From Parachlamydiaceae bacterium (GTDB lineage Bacteria > Chlamydiota > Chlamydiia > Chlamydiales > Parachlamydiaceae): 5,378 bases of DNA. The stretch spans positions 1 to 5,378 of the forward strand of contig JACDDG010000194.1 in the NCBI GenBank assembly GCA_013817115.1. Reading direction: 5' to 3'. Below are positions 1 to 5,378 of the stretch, in pieces. The notes beneath the pieces are model-generated. The model did no database searches. It was given only the letters and a program-made list of their open reading frames with translations, and was not told the DNA's origin. The position numbers and the translations under genes are program-made. Position 1 is the first letter of the stretch, and every line of letters begins with the position of its first letter.

Positions 1-46
1 CGATCGAAAATGACTCAATATTATAATATGGGGTCATTTTCGATCG
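1..46. repeat. 46-bp near-perfect palindrome
   Basis: Bases 1-14 (cgatcgaaaatgac) are the exact reverse complement of 33-46. The inner bases 18-29 (atattataatat) are themselves palindromic about the same centre, 23.5. Only 15-17 against 30-32 is imperfect: one G-T pair, one C-G pair and one mismatch. As RNA it would fold into a long stem. No T-run follows on the plus strand, so a classic intrinsic terminator is not shown. It may end an upstream gene outside the window, or be a dispersed palindromic repeat. Any further extension leftward is cut by the window edge. Confidence 0.8.
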
Positions 47-66
47 CTTAATCGCGGGAGCTTTCT

Positions 67-99
67 CCAAAAACCAAAATTTGAACGCTCTTTGGTATA
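67..99 (+). repeat. Direct repeat copy 1, upstream of the HD gene
   Basis: This 33-bp element matches bases 1808-1839 in the same orientation. About 28 of 34 aligned columns are identical, including a shared first block of 11 (ccaaaaaccaa) and a shared end gctcttYggtata. It ends 36 bp before the HD start codon. Within this copy accaaa (73-78) can pair with tttggt (91-96). Its role is unknown: it could be a regulatory element shared by the two plus-strand transcription units, or the remnant of a duplication that brackets the two-gene segment. Confidence 0.75.
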
Positions 100-103
100 C
101 AAT
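93..103 (+). promoter_or_regulatory. Possible extended -10 of the HD gene
   Basis: The sequence tggtatacaat contains TG-N-TATACA and also TACAAT, both resembling a -10 box, about 33 bp before the start codon. No convincing -35 box is present at 16-18 bp. It overlaps the right end of repeat copy 1, so the repeat itself may carry promoter function. Weak evidence. Confidence 0.25.
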
Positions 104-135
104 CACTGACGTCGGGTTAACCACAAAGGGGGAGT

Positions 136-1266
136 ATGAACATTTCAGTGGCACAGGCATTTCGGTCTATGATGCAAGTTATGCAAATTATTACTTTTAG
201 ATTGTTCGTCATTGTCTGGCTCGTTCAGGCCTCATTAATAGCTTCAAGCATCGAAACATTTTATGGAGCGATTGAAATTGAGGAGCCTGTCCTATTAGAG
301 TTAATTGAAAGTCCCGCTTTTCAACGATTAAAACATATCCATCAGTATGGAGTTATGTGTTATACCCTCCATATAGATGAGGATTATACTCGCTATGACC
401 ACTCGCTAGGAGTTTTAGCTATCTTAAGAGCTAATAATGCTTCTTTAGACGAGCAAGTTGCGGGGATATTGCATGATGTTTCTCATACGGTTTTTTCACA
501 TGTAGGCGACTGGATATTTGATGTGCTAAATAGTGAAAAGGATTACCAAAATAGCATTCACGCTCAATTTTTAATCAGATCAGGGTTAGAACAAATTCTT
601 AATAAACATCATTTCACAGTTGATCAGATTCTTCCTTTGGAAGAGCTATTTCCTATGCTCGAGCAAAAATGTCCTGATTTGTGTGCAGATAGAATCGATT
701 ACAATATTCAAGGGGCCTTTTACAGGGGATACATCACCCTTAACGAGGCGATGGAAATGTTTGCAGATCTTAAATTTGAGAAGGGTAGGTGGTTTAGCAC
801 TCGAGTTGATTTAATGGAGAAGATTGGGCGTTCATCTTTAATTTTAACTCAGACCTGTTGGGGAGGAGCCACTAATCATCTTCTTTCAAGTTGGTTAGCG
901 GAGGCTATTCTTCGAGCAGTTGAGTTAGGAGAATTATCGGTTGATGACATTAACTTCGGAACGGATCAAAATGTTTGGGATCGTCTTGTTAAAAGCGGTG
1001 ATTATTTGATTAAAAGAAAGATGGAGATGCTTCTTCATGTAGAAGATTATTTCTCAGAAACTGATCCATCAGAGTCGGATATGATCGTTAAATCAAAGTT
1101 TCGAGGAATAGATCCGTGGATATTGTTTGAAGGGAAAAAACAACGTCTTACTACCTGCAGCCCTATTTATGGAAAAGATTTCGCAAAAGTTAAAGATTTA
1201 GTGGAGTTGGGAGTAGCAATCCAGCTAAATGAAGCTGGTGAAGTTGGCCATAAGATTTGCAAATAA
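136..1266 (+). CDS. HD-domain phosphohydrolase, SAMHD1/dNTPase-like, with signal-like N-terminus
   Basis: This 376-aa protein probably hydrolyses a nucleotide. The HD fold begins near residue 39 (FYGAIEIEEPVLLELI, then FQRLKHIHQYG). Metal ligands are H89 (RYDHSLGV), H113-D114 (HDVSHTVFSH) and D185 (ADRIDY). Compared from memory with human SAMHD1, H117, H122, D125 and H142 match its catalytic H210, H215, D218 and H233. However, Y71 replaces the sugar-gating L150 and G193 replaces D319, so the substrate is uncertain. Residues 1-38 are extra for the family: R10 and R22 precede a hydrophobic run (LFVIVWLVQASLI) and a possible ASS cleavage site, suggesting export or membrane anchoring. The ATG at 136 follows a purine-rich aaaggggGAG whose GGAG is only 1 nt away, an unusually tight spacing; GTG at 148 is an alternative. 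No ATG lies between residue 16 and the HD domain. The deaminase gene follows after 54 nt, probably in the same transcript. Confidence 0.85.
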   Translation: MNISVAQAFRSMMQVMQIITFRLFVIVWLVQASLIASSIETFYGAIEIEEPVLLELIESPAFQRLKHIHQYGVMCYTLHIDEDYTRYDHSLGVLAILRANNASLDEQVAGILHDVSHTVFSHVGDWIFDVLNSEKDYQNSIHAQFLIRSGLEQILNKHHFTVDQILPLEELFPMLEQKCPDLCADRIDYNIQGAFYRGYITLNEAMEMFADLKFEKGRWFSTRVDLMEKIGRSSLILTQTCWGGATNHLLSSWLAEAILRAVELGELSVDDINFGTDQNVWDRLVKSGDYLIKRKMEMLLHVEDYFSETDPSESDMIVKSKFRGIDPWILFEGKKQRLTTCSPIYGKDFAKVKDLVELGVAIQLNEAGEVGHKICK

Positions 1267-1320
1267 AGGGTTGCCTGATTATAAGGTAGATAAGGAACAT
1301 TTATTTATTTTGGAGTATAT

Positions 1321-1806
1321 ATGACAGAAGATTTCAATCCTAAATTTATGATACGCGCAATTGAACTGAGCAGACGAGCATCTATCGAGGAGAAAACTGG
1401 TGGAGTATTTGGGTGCGTCGTTGTTAAAGACGGCAAAATTATCGGAGAAGGCTATAACCAAGTGTTAAAAAACAATGATCCAACCTGGCATGCTGAAATG
1501 CAGGCTATAAAAGAAGCTTGTAAAAGCATCGGATCACCCCACCTAGAAGGCTGCATACTTTACACAAGTGCCGAGTGTTGCCCGATGTGCTTAACAGCGG
1601 CCTATTGGGCGCATGTCGACCACATCTATTATGCTGCGACAACCGGAGATGCATTAGAGTATGGAAATTTCGATGACATTGATTTCTTAGAGGAAATTCG
1701 CAAAGACCCCAAGGACCGGCGCATATCTGCCGTTGGGCGTATGCGTTCTGAGGCGGTAGAGGTTTGGAAAGAGTTTGCAGCCATGGAGAATAAGGCCCAT
1801 TATTAA
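1321..1806 (+). CDS. guaD: Guanine deaminase-family (CDA fold) enzyme
   Basis: This 161-aa protein has the usual length of bacterial guanine deaminase, the zinc enzyme converting guanine to xanthine and ammonia. Zinc and catalytic residues are H57-A-E59 and C87-PM-C90. Matches to Bacillus subtilis GuaD recalled from memory are N46, W96 of AYWA, D118 in the NFDD motif, the EEIRKDPKDRRI stretch and the C-terminal Tyr161. In that enzyme the last Tyr reaches into the partner subunit's active site of a domain-swapped dimer. Two family positions differ: GGVFG (residues 27-31) in place of GGPFG, and CCPMC in place of PCPMC. The start is supported by tggag at 1311-1315, 5 nt upstream. The gap of 54 nt after the HD gene, without an evident terminator, suggests one operon. 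A related nucleobase or nucleoside deaminase activity cannot be excluded, but the FDD and C-terminal Tyr features favour guanine. Confidence 0.88.
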   Translation: MTEDFNPKFMIRAIELSRRASIEEKTGGVFGCVVVKDGKIIGEGYNQVLKNNDPTWHAEMQAIKEACKSIGSPHLEGCILYTSAECCPMCLTAAYWAHVDHIYYAATTGDALEYGNFDDIDFLEEIRKDPKDRRISAVGRMRSEAVEVWKEFAAMENKAHY

Positions 1807-1807
1807 A

Positions 1808-1839
1808 CCAAAAACCAATTCGAAAGGCTCTTCGGTATA
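1808..1839 (+). repeat. Direct repeat copy 2, after the deaminase gene
   Basis: This 32-bp element is the second copy of the 67-99 repeat, in the same orientation, starting one base after the deaminase stop codon. The two T-to-C differences (ttYgaa and cttYgg) create ttcgaa and a short cgaa/ttcg stem. It lies 117 bp before the collagen-like gene start, with the candidate -10 box at 1862 just beyond it. The copies diverge at once on both sides, so the repeat unit is well bounded. Confidence 0.75.
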
Positions 1840-1861
1840 TCTTCGAGCCGCGATCGAGATC

Positions 1862-1867
1862 TATAAT
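1862..1867 (+). promoter_or_regulatory. Candidate -10 box of the collagen-like gene
   Basis: A perfect TATAAT lies 89 bp before the chosen start codon at 1957, giving a leader of about 80 nt. No good -35 hexamer is found at 16-18 bp; ttcgag at 1842 is only 14 bp away. A second, weaker candidate is ttgcct (1891-1896) with tatatt (1912-1917), 15 bp apart. The 150-bp gap after the deaminase gene makes an independent promoter likely somewhere here. Confidence 0.4.
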
Positions 1868-1943
1868 TCTATTTGTTAAAATAAATTTTCTTGCCTCAAA
1901 TTATAACTTTATATATTCCTTGTATCAAAGTTGAAAAAACATC

Positions 1944-1948
1944 AGGAG
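1944..1948 (+). promoter_or_regulatory. Ribosome binding site deciding the collagen-like start
   Basis: AGGAG, within aggagagg, lies 8 nt before ATG 1957 and is the best Shine-Dalgarno sequence in the window. It fixes the start at the signal peptide rather than at the in-frame TTG at 1891. Confidence 0.85.
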
Positions 1949-1956
1949 AGGATTTT

Positions 1957-2832
1957 ATGAGAAAATTTTTGTTTATTTGCAGCATGTTTATTGCTACACA
2001 AGCTTTTGCTACCGAAATGGCGAATCCATATGAGATTAAAGGCCGTAAGATCAACTCTTGCAATTCTGCTGGTCCGACATGTCCTCAGGATAGACAAGGT
2101 CCAAAGGGGGAAAGGGGACATCGTGGAGAGCATGGCAGAAGAGGTGCGAAAGGTGCGATGGGTTCGAGGGGTGCGACAGGTTTGAGGGGTGCGACGGGTT
2201 CGAGGGGTGCGACAGGCGCAACTGGTATCACGGGTGCGACAGGCGCAAGAGGTGCTACGGGTACGACAGGCGCAAGAGGTGCTACGGGTACGACAGGCGC
2301 AACAGGTTCGAGGGGTGCGACAGGTGATTCGGCAACTGCTACCATCCCTTTTGCTTCAGGTACACCAGTCACATTAATTAGTGCATCTCCTACTGGGGGT
2401 ATTGAAACACAAGCTATGTTAGGCTTTGGCGTTAATTTCCCTGTTAATGGTGAACCCGGTGACATAGTAATAACTGAACAAAGTGGAGATACATCGTTCA
2501 CAATTTCGCGCGCCGGTACGATCGTCTCTATATCAGCTACATTTAATAATTTGAGCTCCTTCGAAATTCCAACAGGTATCGTAACTGTTCAAGCTAATGT
2601 GTACGTTGCGCCGTCAGGAAGTAATCTATTTATTTTTCAAGATGAAGTAGATTTGACTCCCACACTTTCAGGAGGACCCATTACAGTAGGCCTTCTTTTG
2701 CAAGGCACTAAGGCTTTAAGTATACCTGTAAACAACCAAGATCGTGTTTTAGTTGTTTTTTCAGCAACAAATAGCCTCGGTGTAGTCACTGGAATAGAAG
2801 GTTTTGCAAACGCAGGGCTCACAATACAATAA
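1957..2832 (+). CDS. Secreted collagen-like protein with BclB-type C-terminal domain
   Basis: This 291-aa protein begins with a clear signal peptide ([18 protein letters not shown], cleavage after residue 18). A linker with Cys35 and Cys42 could form interchain disulphides. Residues 48-125 are 26 uninterrupted Gly-X-Y triplets. The first ones are charged ([15 protein letters not shown]), the rest mostly GAT, GSR, GAR and GTT, so the run is nearly proline-free and threonine-rich; bacterial collagens of this kind can be O-glycosylated. The C-terminal 165 residues begin [14 protein letters not shown] and continue with [25 protein letters not shown] and end [10 protein letters not shown]. This pattern resembles the C-terminal domain of Bacillus exosporium protein BclB, which I recall as chiefly a Gram-positive domain. 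Triple-helix trimerisation and surface display or secretion are inferred. A hairpin follows the stop codon. Function could be adhesion or a surface coat; no anchor motif is visible. Confidence 0.88.
   Translation: MRKFLFICSMFIATQAFATEMANPYEIKGRKINSCNSAGPTCPQDRQGPKGERGHRGEHGRRGAKGAMGSRGATGLRGATGSRGATGATGITGATGARGATGTTGARGATGTTGATGSRGATGDSATATIPFASGTPVTLISASPTGGIETQAMLGFGVNFPVNGEPGDIVITEQSGDTSFTISRAGTIVSISATFNNLSSFEIPTGIVTVQANVYVAPSGSNLFIFQDEVDLTPTLSGGPITVGLLLQGTKALSIPVNNQDRVLVVFSATNSLGVVTGIEGFANAGLTIQ
2242..2295 (+). repeat. 27-bp perfect tandem duplication in the collagen region
   Basis: Bases 2242-2268 are repeated exactly at 2269-2295; each unit encodes [10 protein letters not shown] third, diverging unit (ggcgcaaca) begins at 2296. 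The unit is a multiple of nine bases, so gain or loss keeps both the frame and the triple-helix register. Shorter 9- and 18-bp repeats of the ggtgcgacaggttcgagg type surround it from about 2146 to 2330. Confidence 0.9.
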
Positions 2833-2849
2833 AAGTTCTCTGTACGTTA

Positions 2850-2896
2850 TAGCTATAGTACAACAAGTCAAAAATTGACTTGTTGTACTATAGCTA
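2850..2896. terminator. Perfect 22-bp hairpin between convergent genes
   Basis: Bases 2850-2871 (starting tagctatagtac) are the exact reverse complement of 2875-2896, with a 3-base AAA loop. A further gtta (2846-2849) and taac (2901-2904) could pair around a 4-base bulge. It lies 17 bp after the collagen-like stop and 11 bp after the stop of the minus-strand gene, the expected place for a bidirectional terminator. Neither side shows a clear T-run, so termination may be imperfect, or the stem may act as a transcript-end stabiliser. Confidence 0.7.
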
Positions 2897-2907
2897 AGCT
2901 TAACGGA

Positions 2908-4698
2908 CTAACCATTAAGGTTCCGACCCATATAATAAGCTGCAAGCTCAGCTGAAACAGCAACAGCTGTCCAAGGCAAACTAGCTAAATTCGGTGATTT
3001 GAAGAGTGTAATATCGTCTTCTAAAAGGCGGCTTAAACGACAGAAAATATCTGTTTCTTGTGGATCTAGGCTTAGCTCATGCTGGAATTCCCAAAGTTGC
3101 AAGTAAAGAGCTATTTGCAATTTTTTTGCAAATAAACCAAGAACTGGCGGAGGATTACGCATAATTTCCGAATTTTGCTGTAAAATGAGCTGTTGCACAG
3201 GTAAGGATAACAAACCACTCATGGCCAAACTGTACTCCAAAGTAGATTTCTCTGCTTCATCGTCTATTGCGTTATATTCCTGTAACCATTTCAACCGATT
3301 GCTTTTCATTTCATTGTCTAAGAATTTTTGAGCAACATCCAGATTATCAATTTCTCCCCGAATCCATGCTTTCTCTAGTTCAGTATGCGGAAGTGTAATT
3401 AATTTATGCAACATTTGATAATGAGTCTCTGAAAGAAAATCATAAGGAGTGTTATGATGAATCAACATATCAAAAAAAGTCTCAATACATTCTTTTGTAT
3501 GATCTAACTCACCCTCATGGGGCACACCTAGAGGTTCAGCTGACGCTTCTGCGATGGCTAAAGCAAGATTTTTATGGTAAGAAATAAATTCATTTTTATG
3601 CTCTTCAAAAGCCTGTCTTTTTTTGCGTAAAAACATACCAGCTCTTTCTACTAAAGAACCTTTTGGCAACAAAGCTTGGGCAATTTGCCCCTTATTTTGA
3701 AAAAGATCCGGGAAATGCTTCAATCGCTCTGGACGATGCAAATATTTAGGAATTAATATTTCAGGGAGAGCCCAGCCATGATGTTGTGAAGGATGTGGGA
3801 AGCCTGTTTGGGTCGATTTATTCGAGAAGTTTTCAGACTGAAAAATACTGAAATTGAGAGTTCTTTTATCCATTTGGAAACTTGCGGAAACTTCAACCAA
3901 TTGACCGGGAAGAGGTACAAGTCTCTGGGAAATTGTCATTCGCTGTGCTTCCTTGTCCAAAGAAATATCCGTGGGTGTTTTTAATACCAGGCTGCGTGCT
4001 TCTACTTTGGAAAAGAGTTTATTTTCAAGTAAGGCGATCATTTTCATGTAATAGAGTTCCAGCGTTTGTCGTTGAACTTGAAAAGCAGGAATTACCAATT
4101 CGCGTAAGTGGGAAATTTTTTCAGCCGCACCGCCTATCGATTCGTTATCGAGGGTGCAATAATTTTTTTTGGAGCCGACATTATTTGGGATATGTTGCGG
4201 GAAGTCGATCTGCAAATAAGCTTTTTGAGGAAGGTCGATCTTAACGAGACGTTTGCCAATGAGCAAGCCACTTTTTTCGTAAATGAAGCAAACAATTTTT
4301 TGTTGCCATGAAGGAGGTTGATTAGCAGCGTCATCGAGAGCATGATTATAACGTTCGATTGCCCCCTTTGCGTAGGCCGCAAATTTCTTTTGTTCAGGTG
4401 TACCTTCTTCCATTACTTGAATAAGAGGGAAATAACTCTTTATGACGTCGCTGCTATGAAGAATTTCATCAAGTACAGCAGATTTTTTTTCTGATTGAGG
4501 AGAAATGATATTTTGGTATGCCAGTCCAATTCTTTTTTTTAGAGGTGCAGTAGGAAGAGCAATTAATTTTCCTTCTAGAACATCCAAATGAGAAAGATTG
4601 GGGACGAGTTCTTTCTCAATTTGTCGGACAAATATTTCTAAATTTTCTAGAGCCTGTTTTAAATTCGAATTTGGTTCATCAGGATTAGTAATTTTCAT
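2908..4698 (-). CDS. Conserved-looking 596-aa protein of unknown function
   Basis: I do not recognise this protein. The start at 4698 (MKITNPDEPN) is chosen because it overlaps the methyltransferase stop by only 14 nt, typical of translational coupling; the open frame extends to an ATG at 4800 but would then overlap by 116 nt. No strong Shine-Dalgarno sequence precedes it. No signal peptide or clear membrane segment is seen. Residues 10-130 and 310-596 look mainly helical, rich in Leu, Gln, Glu and His, while about 230-290 looks beta-rich (RSLVLKTPTDISL, LVEVSASFQMDKRTLNFSIFQ). Notable clusters are HPSQHHGWALPE near 302-313 and RNPPPVLGLFAKKLQIALYLQLWEF near 514-538 with its PPP. The last 25 residues are mildly hydrophobic. 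Position in an operon with an Rsm22-like enzyme suggests a cytoplasmic role linked to ribosomes, but this is only context. Confidence 0.8.
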   Translation of the reverse strand: MKITNPDEPNSNLKQALENLEIFVRQIEKELVPNLSHLDVLEGKLIALPTAPLKKRIGLAYQNIISPQSEKKSAVLDEILHSSDVIKSYFPLIQVMEEGTPEQKKFAAYAKGAIERYNHALDDAANQPPSWQQKIVCFIYEKSGLLIGKRLVKIDLPQKAYLQIDFPQHIPNNVGSKKNYCTLDNESIGGAAEKISHLRELVIPAFQVQRQTLELYYMKMIALLENKLFSKVEARSLVLKTPTDISLDKEAQRMTISQRLVPLPGQLVEVSASFQMDKRTLNFSIFQSENFSNKSTQTGFPHPSQHHGWALPEILIPKYLHRPERLKHFPDLFQNKGQIAQALLPKGSLVERAGMFLRKKRQAFEEHKNEFISYHKNLALAIAEASAEPLGVPHEGELDHTKECIETFFDMLIHHNTPYDFLSETHYQMLHKLITLPHTELEKAWIRGEIDNLDVAQKFLDNEMKSNRLKWLQEYNAIDDEAEKSTLEYSLAMSGLLSLPVQQLILQQNSEIMRNPPPVLGLFAKKLQIALYLQLWEFQHELSLDPQETDIFCRLSRLLEDDITLFKSPNLASLPWTAVAVSAELAAYYMGRNLNG

Positions 4699-5378
4699 CG
4701 CAAAACTCAAAGTTTGGGACGGGTTTGCCACAAGCAGCTTGGACTCGTATCTTTGTACCTTCAATGATTTCAAGAGCTTGCCCTTGGGCGAGCACATCAT
4801 CCATCTCGATTAATTCTCCACGGCGCAAATGTTCAAAAGCTCGCGATTCGGGGGGGTGTTCCTTAAGATGAGTACTTAAATTCTTTTTACCACCTGTACC
4901 ACATAGATAAAAGCGTTTTCCTTGATAGCTCTCGATGGGAGGGCTAATAACTCTGTAAAGCCCATTGTATCCAGGCTCATCTTCCGAATCTTCGGAACCA
5001 CTCATACGAGCAATTTCTTCCTCTTCCTCAAGGGGAGAATCTCGACCAACGTAAACGGGATAGATTTTTTCTGTTCTTTCGAGTAATTGGAGTTTGGAGG
5101 CTTTTGGGCTGCGAACCAAAAGATAGGTCATTTTTAATGAACCGAGCTTGATATCTAAGGCTCTTTGCACTTCTTTAATGAAGAATGGCTTAGCCATTTC
5201 GCGCTGAGCATAGCACGGGCTATTTGGCGTTTTTAACGCGGGGCAAGATCCATGCCAGATGCAAGGCGCTTGAATTGTAATCCCATGGGCTACTATTTTA
5301 TTTCTTAAGTTTAGAAGGCGTCTGTTGTCATCTGTCTGTGAAGATTCAACCAGCAAGAGATGTCCTGTTGGTTTAAGG
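4685..5378 (-). CDS. Rsm22-like ribosomal small-subunit methyltransferase, C-terminal part (5' end outside window)
   Basis: The reading frame runs off the window edge; 230 residues are visible, starting LKPTGHLLLVESSQTDD. That opening matches the end of a class I SAM methyltransferase fold (LkPGG-LvlvE in relatives). Next comes a cysteine region, QAPCIWHGSCPAL and SPCYAQRE, resembling the APCPH-CP and C-x-x-QR motifs of the Rsm22/METTL17 family. With TTG 5356 counted as residue 1, the cysteines are C32, C38 and C48, and C152 in RFYLCGTGG fits the fourth cysteine. In METTL17 four cysteines bind an iron-sulphur cluster and the protein acts in mitochondrial small-subunit assembly. TYLLVRS (77-83) and YRVISPP (134-140) are further family landmarks, separated here by an unusually long acidic insert containing EEEEE and GSEDSEDEPG. 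The TTG at 5356 is not the true start, since homology continues upstream of it. The next gene overlaps its stop by 14 nt. Confidence 0.8.
   Translation of the reverse strand, partial: LKPTGHLLLVESSQTDDNRRLLNLRNKIVAHGITIQAPCIWHGSCPALKTPNSPCYAQREMAKPFFIKEVQRALDIKLGSLKMTYLLVRSPKASKLQLLERTEKIYPVYVGRDSPLEEEEEIARMSGSEDSEDEPGYNGLYRVISPPIESYQGKRFYLCGTGGKKNLSTHLKEHPPESRAFEHLRRGELIEMDDVLAQGQALEIIEGTKIRVQAACGKPVPNFEFCDENY

Noticed and set aside
1267..1320. Terminator or promoter between the HD and deaminase genes
   Set aside because: No stable stem with a T-run and no paired -35/-10 was seen; only the deaminase ribosome binding site is clear.
1..1856. cgatcg hexamers near both repeat copies (1-6, 41-46, 1851-1856) as boundary marks
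   Set aside because: The hexamer also occurs inside the collagen-like gene at 2519-2524 and two copies are just the palindrome arms, so the association is not convincing.
1891..1956. In-frame TTG extension of the collagen-like gene
   Set aside because: It would put 22 residues before a textbook signal peptide, while a strong AGGAG sits 8 nt before ATG 1957.
2146..2330. CRISPR-like or satellite repeat array
   Set aside because: The periodicity is 9, 18 and 27 bp, encodes Gly-X-Y in frame, and has no unique spacers.
2085..2501. Antisense proline-rich 138-residue open frame over the collagen repeats
   Set aside because: Pro-Val-Ala repeats are the mirror of Gly-Ala-Thr codons on the other strand; no ribosome binding site and the plus-strand protein is clearly real.
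3882..4244. Plus-strand 120-residue open frame inside the 596-aa gene
   Set aside because: Shadow of the minus-strand gene with no ribosome binding site and no recognisable protein features.
4699..4800. 34-residue upstream extension of the 596-aa protein
   Set aside because: It overlaps the conserved-frame C-terminus of the methyltransferase by over 100 nt, and the start at 4698 gives a normal coupled overlap.

Overview
The window looks like a moderately AT-rich bacterial chromosome segment, probably from an intracellular or host-associated Gram-negative bacterium. A Parachlamydia-like chlamydia is my best guess. The reasons are a bacterial Rsm22-type methyltransferase coupled to a large unknown protein, AT-rich intergenic DNA and secreted proteins of unusual domain make-up. 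No marker gene settles the taxonomy, so this assignment is low-confidence inference.

Layout. Bases 1-135 are non-coding and hold a 46-bp palindrome and the first copy of a roughly 33-bp repeat. Two plus-strand genes follow 54 nt apart: an HD-domain phosphohydrolase of the SAMHD1/dNTPase type with a signal-like N-terminus (136-1266), and a guanine-deaminase-family enzyme (1321-1806). The second repeat copy starts one base after the deaminase stop and lies in the leader of the next gene. That gene (1957-2832) encodes a secreted collagen-like protein with a signal peptide, 26 uninterrupted Gly-X-Y triplets and a C-terminal domain resembling that of the exosporium protein BclB. A perfect 22-bp hairpin separates it from a convergent minus-strand operon. 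The operon holds the C-terminal part of an Rsm22-like methyltransferase, cut by the window edge (4685-5378), and a 596-aa protein I do not recognise (2908-4698), whose start overlaps the methyltransferase stop by 14 nt.

How the parts may work together. The HD enzyme and the deaminase are probably one transcription unit and could act in sequence on purine nucleotides: a dNTP goes to a nucleoside, then to a free base, then guanine to xanthine. The signal-like leader on the HD enzyme complicates this, because it would place the two enzymes in different compartments. The collagen-like protein is likely exported and trimeric. The minus-strand pair belongs to translation or ribosome assembly, at least for its methyltransferase. 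The most unusual points are the repeated element before both plus-strand units, the leader on an otherwise cytoplasmic enzyme fold, and the BclB-like domain outside its usual setting.
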